Part shown: positions 1 through 13,100 of the stretch, one piece after another
How the letters are laid out: the number at the start of each line of letters is the position of its first letter
Numbering within the stretch: the first letter of the stretch is position 1
NCBI GenBank assembly: GCA_014549065.1
Contig: JACDOX010000301.1
Span: forward strand, 310,001 to 374,000
DNA: 64,000 bases
Reading direction: 5' to 3'
Origin: Cardinalis cardinalis
Taxonomy: Eukaryota; Chordata; Aves; Passeriformes; Cardinalidae
Notes under the pieces: model-generated
What the model saw: the letters and a program-made list of their open reading frames with translations, nothing else
What the model was told of the DNA's origin: nothing
Databases searched by the model: none
Program-made: the position numbers and the translations under genes

Positions 1-638
1 ATTATGCCACCTAGGTGACTAATATCCTAAACATTCAAGAAAAAGAAGACAAACAGCAGAAAAACATTAAAATGTTTAGATGCATACAGGACATGACAAA
101 ACAAACAAAAAAAACCCCATACAGAATACAGTCTGACCCATATGCTACAAACATAATCAGTAAGCTTGATGGAGAGAATGTATGGACTGTTCTTAAGAAT
201 AAGTATCATTTTCAAAAGAAATGTTGTTAAGTTTTACATTTTTGCATTAATTTCTCTCATATATTTGACTTCTAGATTGAAGCCGGTCACTGATATATCA
301 TGTACAAAGTACATGGTTAAAATGGCACTCGAAGGTCTTAACTTACCTCCTAAAATGGTGACATTTAAAAAGTTAATGGCAATTTTTAGTAGTTTGAGTT
401 GGTCATACTTACTCCAGGCATGACCACATGTAACATATCTAGCATAAAAATTACCTTAGGTTGTTAACAGAAGTAGTTTATTTCCAGTCTCCAAATAAAA
501 TTATAGTATTTGTTAAAATGTATTTATACCGAAGTTGAACCATACTCTAAATCCCAGTTTCAAAAATACTGAGACATCAGCAAATGATTTGGGAAGCTGA
601 ATGCACATTTTGACTAAAACTTTATGCAAAATCCTTAT

Positions 639-675
<37 letters not shown>

Positions 676-1110
676 TTGCTAGAACAATCTTTTGATGCAG
701 ATCTGGATGCATGGAATGTCTTCATTTACTGGTGCAACAGGAAAATTTTTAAAGAGATAGCCATACACCTGCAAATGACACTGTACTCACATCTTTTCAT
801 AGTACACAATTTCCTCTGATCACATCCAGGCCTCCTTCCCTGCGCCTGCATTACACACGACAATAAAAAGGACTTAATTTTTTGAAGTCACATTTCATTG
901 GTTGAAATATAGCAAATTGTTTAAAAGTAAGTTGCACAGACAGCAACTAAAACACATTACACTTAGAAAAGTAGGATATGTCATGCAGGATTAGAGAAGA
1001 GAGTCCAACATGGTTGATATCCTCCTTCCACACAGTACAGCCCAAATTCTTTAGGGCAATGCAAAAGCATCCAGAATTTCACAAATCTCAGCCTTGGTTA
1101 CAGAGCTGGC
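1..1110. other. AT-rich noncoding stretch
   Basis: No recognisable gene. The short open frames here have no family features. The only notable structure is the CT microsatellite near 650. The stretch is probably the far intron of the minus-strand gene that starts in the CpG island at 41.6 kb, or intergenic DNA; the sequence does not decide between them. Confidence 0.6.
644..672. repeat. (CT)n microsatellite
   Basis: An uninterrupted run of CT dinucleotides, about 14 units, directly visible. It accounts for the alternating Arg-Glu and Ser-Leu peptides of open frames crossing it, so those frames are not genes. It is likely to be length-polymorphic. Confidence 0.95.
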
Positions 1111-1115
1111 AGAAC

Positions 1116-1190
1116 CACTGAATCATTCAAGATGAAAGGGAGCTCTGGAGTCATCTTGTCTGACCTCCCGCTTTAACAGCAAGCTGAACA
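1116..1190 (-). mobile_element. CR1 LINE 3' end, old fragment
   Basis: The plus strand reads as a diverged reverse complement of the avian CR1 3' end: GAATCATTCAAGATGAAAGG, then a 'gagctctgga-gtcatcttgtc' block and 'gacctcccgct'. In CR1 this corresponds to the tail motif ATTCTATGATTC followed inward by the conserved block around 'ttggacta-gatgacct-gaggt-cccttccaacc'. The copy is heavily mutated and its inner limit near 1190 is unclear. CR1 is the dominant avian non-LTR retrotransposon and is usually 5'-truncated, as here. Confidence 0.7.
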
Positions 1191-4100
1191 ATGCCTTCCT
1201 GACTCACAGCACTACTGAGTTGATAAAAGAATACAGAACTTTTCTGATGGCCTCCTATAATGCATACACATGAGATATCAGTATTTCTGGACATAAAATG
1301 GCCCATTATCAGGCAGTACTATCTTAATACCGGTTTAGGCTAACCTTTCCTTTTATCTATGAGTGATGGACAGTTTATCTCCATCAGCATGCCCGAGCTC
1401 CTGGCACAATATAATGTACTTTAAGGCTTCTACTGATCAGTTCATTGGTTGGGTATGACCAAATTTTATTACTTCATCTTGGAAAGCATTTCAGCTCCAC
1501 ATGTTTCCCTGAAATTATGGTCCTGTTACTTTTTCTCCAAATTAATGTTACTTATCTGCAAGACAGAAAGGAGCTAAAGAGAGGTCCTATCTCATTAAAG
1601 GTCATCAAAACTTAATTTAACAAGTGCATGACTACAGAAGAATAAAGGCAGAAGACCTAATTCCCTTGTACCTTACACCAGTCTAAACTGATTTCCTTAA
1701 TGCACAAAAAGAAATTTGGAATGATTTCCTGATTCATGTTTTTAGTAGCACGTACATAAATCAGATTTTCAGTTGCATCCATTTACAAATCCACTTCCAT
1801 CTGTGGTTTTAGTGGAATTAGTATGAAATTAAAAAGAACATAGCACCTTGACTTCCCCTCCCCTTCCCTAATACAAACCATAAAGCATTTCTAAGCACAC
1901 AAGTAACTTGATTTCTTTTTTTTTTTTTTTTACTTAGGAGTTTATATTACCAACTATTCATTCACTCATTCAAAGGAAAGGGAACAGAAGATATTCTCCT
2001 AAGTAAAGCTTTCTGTTTCCTGAAAAAGCTTAACAAGAAATAGATACTTTAGGAAGGGATCAAGGACAAGAGGTGTTTCACACTGAATAGAAAAAGAAAT
2101 CTTTTGTAAACAGTTTACGTTCTGCCTAGCACATATCCAATGACTGTTTGATTGTGTACCTGCTATTACAGAGGGTAGCCACTAGCTTTAACTAAATCTT
2201 TGTAGAATGTTCTCACAGATTTGCACAATGACTTACAAGATCACTGGTAACAGGAACGCTGCCTCTTCCCCCCAAATTTCACACTCATCAAGACTCAGAT
2301 CTTGCCCAGGCACCTCCCTGAGAAGACTGTTTTTGGATAGCTCTGGAGCAACTACTGAAGTTTTAGATCCTGACCAGAACCCTACTGTGGACTCTAGCAT
2401 TGGTTATCACACCTTGCACAGCTGATGCCAGGCAGAACTGGTGCTCTTCTTCCCTGAACACTGACTGGTTGGGTGGCTGTGAGGCACAAACGTTGCCCAG
2501 TAAATAACCCATCTGTCACAGAGGTCTTGGAAGTGCTCTGTGTTTCTCAGTCTTTGTATTGCCTTCAGTGCAACAGACAGCACTGTGACAGCATTTTCCC
2601 TCTCCCTCAAATAAAGAATAGATGCAGAAATTGCAAATGTACGTACAAGAAGCTGCAAAAATCCCAGTAAATCAAAAAGCCCATAGCGTGAAATGTAGGA
2701 ACTTAACATATAATATCCTTCAGCAGTTAAAGATGAAACAGTTAAAGAAGAAATTTTAAACCACCTGAAGACCTAAAGATAAGAACACTTTGAATACATG
2801 CTTACCTTTTGAAACTAAGGAGTAACTTGAAGAAAAATTATCTCATGGATTTGCCTCCTTTTTTTGAAAGGAAACACTTGCAGACTAGGAAAATACAATT
2901 TTGTTTACTTCACTATTGTGATATGAAAGAACAAGACGTACTTTTGACTCAGCTTTATGATTCTGAATGTTGCTTTTGCTGACTTGTGTCTACTTTGCCC
3001 CACAAAAATGTGAAAAGAGCAGGGCATGTGGGTACTTACCAACCAAAGCTACACAGAATTAATACACAACTGCTTTTTCAAGTAATTCATTATAGCATCA
3101 CTGTAGGAAGGGCAAGTAAAACAGATTTTGGACAGAGAAGCTTGCTGAGTAACAGGTAGTTAAGATTAAAATGGAGTTTCTGAGAACCTGCTATGCATGC
3201 TCTCAGGAGATTATGCTTATTTAAATAAGTGCTTGTGAAAAATGGCTTCACTGTGAACTACACCAGAAGTATCATTGTACCTTTGAAAGGAAGAAACTAT
3301 ATAGTCATTAGGAGTCCCTCCATTCTCTCACATGCTGTCCCCTGTTTTCTGAAAGCATCGGCATGCAATGAACATCCATTCCTAGGTCTCTCCTCAAAAG
3401 ATGGTTTCTTTGCCTTAGGAAGAAGTATTTAAAGTCCTGAACCCTTTTCTTCACTTTGGAATCATTTTGTTCCTCCACTTGCTCAAAGAAGGTCATCCTT
3501 ATCAACCGAGGACAACAGGATGGGTAATTCTATAAATATTCACATACCCTGTAACACCTGGAAGCTGGAACTTGCTTGTTTACTTTTAACTGCTACCCCC
3601 GCTAGTGGCTGAACTGCATGTCCCTGGGGTTCTTCAAGTCCTGCAAAACATAACTGACCAACGTCTTGCCACCCCAACTAAAAAAAATTACATTTCAAAG
3701 TTATGTATTAAAACTGTAATGGAGGGAAGATAAATCACAGACAGCTTGCATTCTGGGAACTCTACAGTTTAAATTTGACTGCCTTCAGAGTTATCCCTGA
3801 TGATCTGCTTCCTGGAACCCCTGGCATGGGGACATTTTGAACATGGCCATATCACTTTAGAATTTACAGTGCTGCAAAAATGTATTTTTTCTCACAACAG
3901 AAAGATCAGCAAAAACTCCTGAATTTATGTCCTACTTCATATAAATTTAAAAGATTCTTTCATTTTTGTCAAGACTCCAGAATTAGGTATATACCAAAGT
4001 ATGTTGATGAACTAGGTATTTCCATCAGTTATGTTTGCTAAAAATATGAAATCTTTGAGGCTTGCTTTACCCCCTCTTAAAAAAAGCAAGCCCTTTCAAG

Positions 4101-7100
4101 TCTTGTCCCTGCTTCACTGATAGCCTAGACTATCACTACAACCAATATCAGGCCTAGCAAACCAGGGATCCAGAACAATACACCCTGCATAATTACAACA
4201 TTGGATGGTTTCAAAGTTGCTATTTGAACCTGAATTTTCAAATACCAAAGGTCTGCCTGGCTTCCATGCCAGTCTCAGTGACCAAGACAGTAATCTGTTC
4301 TTTTATGAGTCACTCACTGCACAGGCTGCTACAGCACAGTGCCAATTTTCTGAATCTTGCATGCTGGCACTTCAAAAAGCAGCAACTGTCTCTTGAACAG
4401 ATAGAGTTGTTTCATGTCCAGCCTGGGGTCTGTGATCTCCACCAACAATGAAACAACATTTGACACTGTAGGAAATTAGCTAAGCCCAGAGAGTTATACA
4501 CAAACTGTAAAAATAATAAAACAAAAAATTCAGATAAGCCTCTCAAGTGCAGTTTCAAGACTGACATCTCCAGATTAGTGGCTGGCCCTGTAAGTTCATG
4601 CTCAACTGCCTTCAGCTGCTCCAAAGATACTATTATTTTATTTTCATCTAAATAGAGTTTTAAATTAAAAGCTTAAGGCTAGGGCTGAATAGAGGTCCAT
4701 ACAAAAATCTGAACACCATTTAGGTATGGTGATCAGAGAAAGTCTGATCACTATCATATGAAGTTCAATGTCATTGACATACTTGACAGTCCGATACTGC
4801 AATGCCACAGGAAGATCTTCGTTAGACTCACATGACATGACAGAAAACAGAACAAGTCTAACATGGAAGTTAAATTTAAACAACATAAAGTTGTATAACC
4901 TTATTTACTAATTTGTCTTTTTATACATCTCTCAGACTTCTGAACTGACAACTGATTTATTTTAATTAACATTTTCAGAAGAGGCTGTAAGACTGACACT
5001 AGTCTTCAGTATTTTCCATAGTCTTATATTAGAGAGAACAAGCACATTTTGTTTGTGCACCATAGCTTTTGTCAACAATAAAAATGCTTAAAAATCCACT
5101 TAATTCTTACATTTATTTATATTAAGTGAAGTTTTATACATTTCAACTCCATATCCCTATTTCTATGCTTACTAACAGCTTCATTCAACATCAAACCATA
5201 TAAAATTCACATGTTCTTCAAGAGCTCTTTGAAATATCTTGTTTCTAGAGTGTCTGGTCAACTGCCTCTAAATGAGAGCCGCTGCCCCTAACTGGAATTA
5301 ATTTGCTGGCAAGTCCAAACATTTTAATAATTCAAATGCTACAGACAACCATTGTAACCTCTAAAGCTACTTTAAAAATATCTCTTATCCATGTCACCAG
5401 TTTCTAACTAAACCATGTATTTCCATGTCAAAGACAGATGATGGTACTTACCATATCTATACTATTCTTCTCATGACTATCTATCAATTCACAAACCTAA
5501 ATCTTTATCTCAAGACTGTGGTTTTTAGATTTGTATATTAAAGTTAATGCAGTAAGAAAGAGTTTCACTTTTAAACAGGCCTGAACTGAGAGAACAAAAA
5601 TATGTTACAGAAAAATAAATAAACATTACAGGAAATTTATGCTGAAAGGATTGTTTTCAATACTTCCTTGTTTGGCTTCTATCTACTGGTAGATACAGAA
5701 ATATATGATGCCTTCTTGAGAAAGAATGTTTTGGGGGAATTAAGGGGATTAGATATAAAGTATTGGAATGGAAAAGATGACTGTTTTCATTAAAAAAAAT
5801 GTCACTGTGCACAAGCAGAGAGATCAGTCAGATACAGTGATAGATCTGTCCTTTGCATAGGTTCGTATGCTGCTACATTATGGGGGCTCAGTGGCTGCCA
5901 AATAAAATTCTGAGCCTATTTCTGTGGTTGAAAAAACAGGAAAAAGAGATGTCCTAACACAAACACTTTCTGTAGAAAAAACCTCTTAGAACCTCTGTAG
6001 TGCTGTGCTCTATCTTCCAGGGCAGCCACAGCGATCCTGGAGTTATTGAGTAATCTCCTCCTGCCCCAGCAGTACATTCACTACACAGCCCAGCACAGCT
6101 CAACGTGGATGCGAGTATCTACCTCTCCTAGGGCTGTCAGTAATGAAGATATTTTGTGCAGCTAAATGTGTCACTACCAAAGCACACAAAACAGTAGATA
6201 ACACTGTAAAGGGAACCTGGAGATGGAGAGCCTTCAGGCTGTGTTTGAAACAGAAAACAATGGTCTACTTGACTTTTCTAAGGCTTGCCTTAAAACTGCA
6301 GAGCCATTGCTGCAAAAGAAGCAAGCCCTGAGTGGGCTACTCAGACAAAACCACCCCTATCTAGAACCACTGTTAGTGGGATGTTCAACCTGCAATCCCA
6401 TGTCTGGATGACACTGACTTTTGAAGTGCAAGCATTGCCATATGCCAGCATTACTCAGTGGACTGAGATAGTTTATGCTTACCCCAGCAAAGAGCACAGG
6501 AAGTAGTGACAATGAAAGAAAATCACAGTCTCTGCTCAAATCTGACTCCCCAGGGAGGACCTCATGTGACCTGCAAGAACAAGAGCCCTTCTTGTCTCTC
6601 CAAACCTACCCTACCCTGAGGAGATGCTGTGATGACAAAGGATGAGGGTTACAGTTTACAGAAAACTACATACAGCATCCACTCAAAGTCAAAACTAAAA
6701 ACACAGGAGTGAAAGAAGGGATAACAGTATGGAGACGGATATGCTTGGTGCCTGCATCCATAATGCTCTACTCCTGGCCTGCATCCTCCTATCTGTTCTC
6801 TCTTTTGCAACTGGTCCTGTGACTCTCTCCACTGCAATCTTTCCAACATGTTGTGCTTTGTGAGAACTCTTGACCATAGGTCAATTAGACCTAAACTTTA
6901 CTGAAAAGTAAATTTAAATAGTTAAATAAAAAAAGCACATCAAAACCACAATTACCTTGCAGCTAGAGATATATTTCAATAGAACTGTTCAGGCAATAAA
7001 ATTGATAAAGTGAAGTGAAAGGTACACAACATTTACAGAAGTAATTGCCAGCCCTTCTCTGTGCTTCTTCCAGAAGACACAGCTGAGACCAACAGGCCTA

Positions 7101-10100
7101 ATGTAGGTCAATGTCTGACTCTCTTTAGTACTTTTAGACAATGTTGTCTATGCCTTTCTGTAAAATTTGGCTGCTGGTCTCCTATTTGTGATGGTGCTTT
7201 ATAGTCTCAGTTATTATTTTTTTAAGCTAAAAAGAAAGGAATAACTTTAGAAAGATAGTATCCATTCTATCAAGTGTATTTAACCATGCTGCTTAAAGGC
7301 TGCTTTTTATCTGAGGGACAGAACACTCCATTCAGAACATCATGTTCCTTACCACTTACCAAAGGAATAGTAGTAGAATTTTACTTTTTTTCTGCACTAT
7401 ATTATAATAGCTGTATTAATTTTTCTTTCTAGGGATAAATGCAACTTGTATATAGCAATTTGCAGTGATGGGACAAAGAACCATTGTTCCTCAATGATAT
7501 TTCCAGACCTGACTGACTTGCAGCTTGATCTTGGGCAAGGCACTTACCACATCATCTATGTGGACAACTCTGCTAGGGCTCCAGGAGCAAATTCATCTGA
7601 GAAGCTGCCATGCTTCCCACTGCCTGAATGTCCCTGCTAGTCTTCAGAGGAGAGGCCTTGCTGCAAACACAGTGCACAAACTTGGTCATTGCTTTACTAG
7701 ATGGTTTGTACATCACTGGGGGACCGTGAAATGGGCCAGCCACTCACCACCACGGTATAGCTGAAAAGCAACACATGCTGACATGGAGTGAAATAACCAC
7801 TGCCTCCATATCTGAAGCACAACAGTGTTACAAACACTGTGCTGCTTACAAGAGCCTTTTTATTCGGAGTTCCACTGGAAGTAAAGGGAACATTGGTTTA
7901 TAATAAAATTAGCACAACTCCCAAAACAATCAATCAACAGGGCCCTTCTAGTCCTCCAACAAATCCTGAAATAAAAAATACTGCACATTTTCGGTTCCTC
8001 TGAAAGCAGCAGCAGCACCAACAAACAGTAAGCTTGTGAACAGTTATTGTTATCTGTTGTGCTGTTCCTTACAGAAATGCTTGTCACTGGTGTCTATTTA
8101 ATCATGCCTGTTATGCTGGGTTTTAAAGCTTAGTAAATACTTTACAAATCCACTCTGGTTTTAGAGAGGCTTGCATTTTGTGAAAGCTCAAATGACTGGA
8201 TTCATCAAGGGCAAACTTCATACACAGTGCAGGCCTAATCTTTCTGTGTACTGCAGTATGATATAAACCAAGGTGGCAGGAAGAGAGGACACCAAGGAGA
8301 CTGAGTTACCCTGCTGGTGCTGTTGCAGTACTTTCTTACTTTTCTTTCATATAGAACTGACTTGTGAACTAACACTGTGCTTGCCACGTAAACTGACTGT
8401 CACAGAAACTTATTCTTCCTGAATATTACAACTGACATGCAGTGTCATATTTAACCAGCGCTTATTGAGTCAACACATAAGAATAGGTTCAGCAAAAGGA
8501 TTTGTGTATAAATATATGCATGAACCCTAAGGTAACATGATGCAGAGTTCCACAAACGCCGCATGTGTACAATCACACAATGTAAAAAAGACCACCACTG
8601 TCAAATTTAGAGTATTTTTTGATTAATGAAAAACTTCCATTATTTTGCTTTTGATCACTAATAACGGTTCAACCAGAGCAAAAATTGAGAGAACATGACC
8701 AAAACATGACCTGAGATGTGGCTATATAAATTGTGTACCTCCCTGTGTATACATACATATCTGAATATGTATTATATACCCTATTTATAACTGTATACAT
8801 GTAGGTAGATAGATACACACACAGAGAGATAATTTCAAGTAGGCCTTTCTAGTATGGTGGCAGATTTTCTCTGAACCTGTAATTTATCAGTGACTAGATG
8901 TTAGCAATAGAGAATGCTCCCACTTCACTTTTTCACATTTGTTCAAATCAACATCAGTAGATGCATTACAATCTACTGCACTGTATGGGTATTTTCAAGA
9001 CTTGACAAAGGATTGGGAGAGCTGTCTAAAGAAAAGTAGCCTTGACAGAATGCACAGCCCAGAATCTGGTTTCAGCACACTGAATCAGTTTATTTTCAGC
9101 CAAAGAAACATGTCAGCTTGGCTAAGAAAGGTCACAGAGACTTCTTTATGTAGTGCTAGCTTTAGAAAAGTTGAAGACTTACCAAAAAACTCTAAATCTA
9201 TGAACTCCAATATGAGTTGAGCCAGTATTCTCAAGGCAGACTACTTCAACATACAAGCAGCTCACTCTATCCATGTGACTTACAGATTGAGTCTCAATGA
9301 CTGTGTATGAGTGTGTATCTCCCACTATGACTAGTGGGAGATCCTCAGACCACCTAAAAAGACCGCTGCTTTTCAAGGTCAAATGGTGCGATAACTTTGA
9401 CGTGGAAAGTTTTTAATTTCTAACAGGTCCGTTTTCCACAGAAATAGCAGAGCCATAGATAATCAGGCCATTCCCTAAAATGTAAAATTTCTTTAAAAAA
9501 TACCCAAACCAAACACAGAAAAAACTCTCCATATTTCAAAGTAATTCACATCATGCATACTTGGAGAGGTTTCTCTTCAAAATACTTGCAGGATTGACAC
9601 CTAACTATAAGCAAAGTACTACTACACTGAAATATTATATTAAAAAGTACTATTACACTGGATGTACCTTATATATGTATACACTTTTTCTATATATATG
9701 TATTTATTCATACACCTGGGAGCTTGGCCTAATTTCTAAATGACCCTGTACTCTCCACTGAAAATGTTTTAGATTAAATAAAAGAGTATCTGAAACCAGG
9801 AACATTTGGGGCTGACCTTACAGTTGTTATTCTTTGAAGATTAGTAAATCAATCTGCATTCAAGAAGCATGCCATATTCCACATCTATATTTTTATTCTA
9901 TATACTATATATGGTGAGGAAAAAAAACTCCTAAAACCCCAAAGCAGGTACTGAAAGCGACTAGTGCAACCACTAGGCAGTTCAGTTTGATTAGTTGTCA
10001 TCAGCTCAGTAAAATAATTAGAAAAAATGCCAGTGTGCTGTTTGTCAGTTTACAGCTTTAAAGAGGTGTTAGCTCATACTGATAGACAGAACTGCTCTTT

Positions 10101-13100
10101 CCCAGTACAGCAAACGCAAGAGTACACTATAGCAAACCCATAAATATTAATATGTATCATCAAGTTTACCACTTAGGAGTGTCACCTTCTGATTTATGGG
10201 CTGAGAGCCTGTGAGCTATAAAGCAAAGCTGAGCTGAGAAAGATGTGCTTGCAGCCTGAAATGTAATTCCTATGGCACATTTCAGCACATTGGCAGTTTT
10301 AGAAATAAAATAAAAAAATTAATAACTATTAATCATCATATACAGAATGANTACCTGTTTTGTACTAGCATTCAGAGGGCGCCTCCTGTTCCATTTCAGA
10401 GAGTTCACTACAAACAATCTTTCATGTGCAGGCTAAATTCTTACTTGCTCTGTGCAGATACTAAAGCTGCACTGATATTTTTGGCAAAAGCCAGTATTTG
10501 CCAAACCTTCCAGCAGGCCGGCTCCTCTTTCCTTCCTGACTGCTTCTTCAACTGCACTAGGAGGCCTGATCAGTGCTTATGCCCTTATAAAATCGCAGGC
10601 TTACATGCACAGGCAGACCTAAACATGGTGACACATCCAAATTTCAGGAGATCTCCAGAACCTTCTGAAGTCCGGAATGCATGCCATTGGGTGAAGAGCT
10701 ACTTTATATAGTATGCTTTATGTAAGACACATTTTGTGAGTCAGATCTCTTACAATACAGCCACTGTGAGTACCAGGAACCTGCAGAGGGTTCAGCTTCA
10801 TTTCTGATCTATTTCATGTAAGGTTTATCTTTTTAAATGGAAGGATGTTAGAGCTTTTAGGGACTACTGTGGGAGGGATTGAGATTACTGACATCACCAC
10901 CACAAAGTTCCTAATGCTATACAAAAGAAATTTTTTGCTGCAACGCTGTAACATCTTTTTAATACAGATGTATTTGTTAATGGAAAACTTATTTTTGTGT
11001 TCCTTTAAAAAATATTATTTTATATCTAATACCTATGTCTTGTTTACAACAAAGCTTCCTATAAAAAAAGAGTCACAATATATTCCTGCAATCACTTCCA
11101 TCTTATTTTTTGAAAATAAAGGTTAAAAACTATCTAAAGAAGGACAATGCATAAAAATGAAATAATGATGCCAAAGGACCCAACTGGAAAAGTTTATTCT
11201 TTTTACTCATTCCATGCCAGCCCTATTGGCCATTATAAAAACAAACAAACAAAACAATCCCACAAAAGAATACGTTTCAGTGCTTGCTACTAACAGCCAC
11301 ATCAACATTCACCAAAGCTGATACGCTTGCTTACGTGAAACAATCCAATTATTTATAACAAGAACATGTTTATCAACTAAAACTTCTTTTCTAATACGTC
11401 TCCATATCAATTAAGAAAATTCCCCTACTTTATATAAGACTGTAAGAAATACGGAGAAGAAATGTGCCCAAGCCCTTTCTCACAGAATTTTCCCAAGCAC
11501 TGTTTCAGCTTCTGGTTAGTGCACTGCCCCAGTCTTAGGAGAAGAAAAAGAATGCAACATCACACTTGTTTTAGAACAGAGTTGAAAATAATTACAACTA
11601 TAGGCTTCCGTTGTACTTCCATGATGCTGTTCTGTCATGTGGAAATCAGATTTAGAAGCAAACATTGGTTTCTGTAGTTTAGCCTGTATGATACACACCA
11701 TGCATCTGCGTTTGCGCATGAACAAGACGGAGAGGATCTGGATTTACACACCCAGACACTGAAATTCAATGGCTCATCCTCCTCCACATAAAAGTGACAG
11801 ACCCATGTAGCAGGCATGAATTTGAAACTGGGAAATATTTAACTATTAGCAGTCTGGAAACAAGAGGATACTCATATTCAGGAAAGAGTGCCCACACAAT
11901 CTGTTAAACGAGGAACGGCCAATGTTTGGTTTACCTTCAACACAATCAGTAAGAGGCTTTATGATTTTCCTTTTCATATGGTAAAAACTTTGCCCATCTT
12001 TAAATATAGGCAAATCTCTTTCCCTCCCTTTCTTGCTTCTCAGGGCTATCTAGCTGCTATTATGATCATTGGGGTGAACTAGCCGTCTTGCTTTTTTTAC
12101 CAAGTTATTCAGGGCTCCGCTGTAGCCAGACTCTTCATTTGTGCTAGAAGCACTACCGTGATACAATTCTTTGCAGACACTGTGCAAAGAATTCACTTTA
12201 AATGTAGGCTGAAAAGTTGCAGGAACTTTGCATAAATGTCTGTAAATATGAGCAAAGACCTCATAGACAACTCCTAGATAACCATGTCAAAATAGACCTA
12301 ATTCTACCTAGATCTTCCCAGTTTTATTTAGCTCCCTGAATCAGTAATTCTTAATTCCTTAAAAATATATTTTCTTGTATCAATGAAATACTATCAGTCT
12401 GGCAAAGGTAAGAATTTTGTTTGTATTCAAAATATGATTATATGGCTTACTTAAACCTCTTATACAGCATTACTATCATGAGTAATTTTGGGAAGCAAGT
12501 TTTCAGAATTTTTAATCTTTCTCCTCTCCCTCTAGCACTTACTTTGTTGTTGTTCTGGGTTTTTTTCTCCTTCTTTCAGCAACTTCCATCTTTTGAACTA
12601 ATTTTAACATGAACAGTTTCTTATGAATTCTCCTCCCACTTTTTTGAGTTCTATCCTGCCTGGAGGAGTCTTGCTTTCAAAACCCCAAGAAGCTGTCAAA
12701 ATACTTCTTTTAGATGTCTGTCCTCCCTACTGCACATCAACCTGGATCCTTTGCACTCAAAGTCTATTTGTATGGGAACATCAAATTACATGAATCTGGA
12801 TCACAGAATTGAGCACCAAGAGCCATATTTTTAGTCATTTAGTTATTCAGTCACAAAATGCGCATTATAATGACAAAACCAGTATAGTCTTACTGAATAA
12901 TAATGTCAGAGGTAATTATAGGGAATTATTTTAATTATTCCATGTTTTCCCTGTAGCAAGAGTAGAGAAGCAATGATAGTATAGAAACAACTCAGGTAAG
13001 TTATCTAATTGCAAACTGGCAGGTCTTTGAGCATGGACAGTATTAAAATATTGTCACACATTACAGCACTACAATAGTGCATTCAGTATTACAAATATTT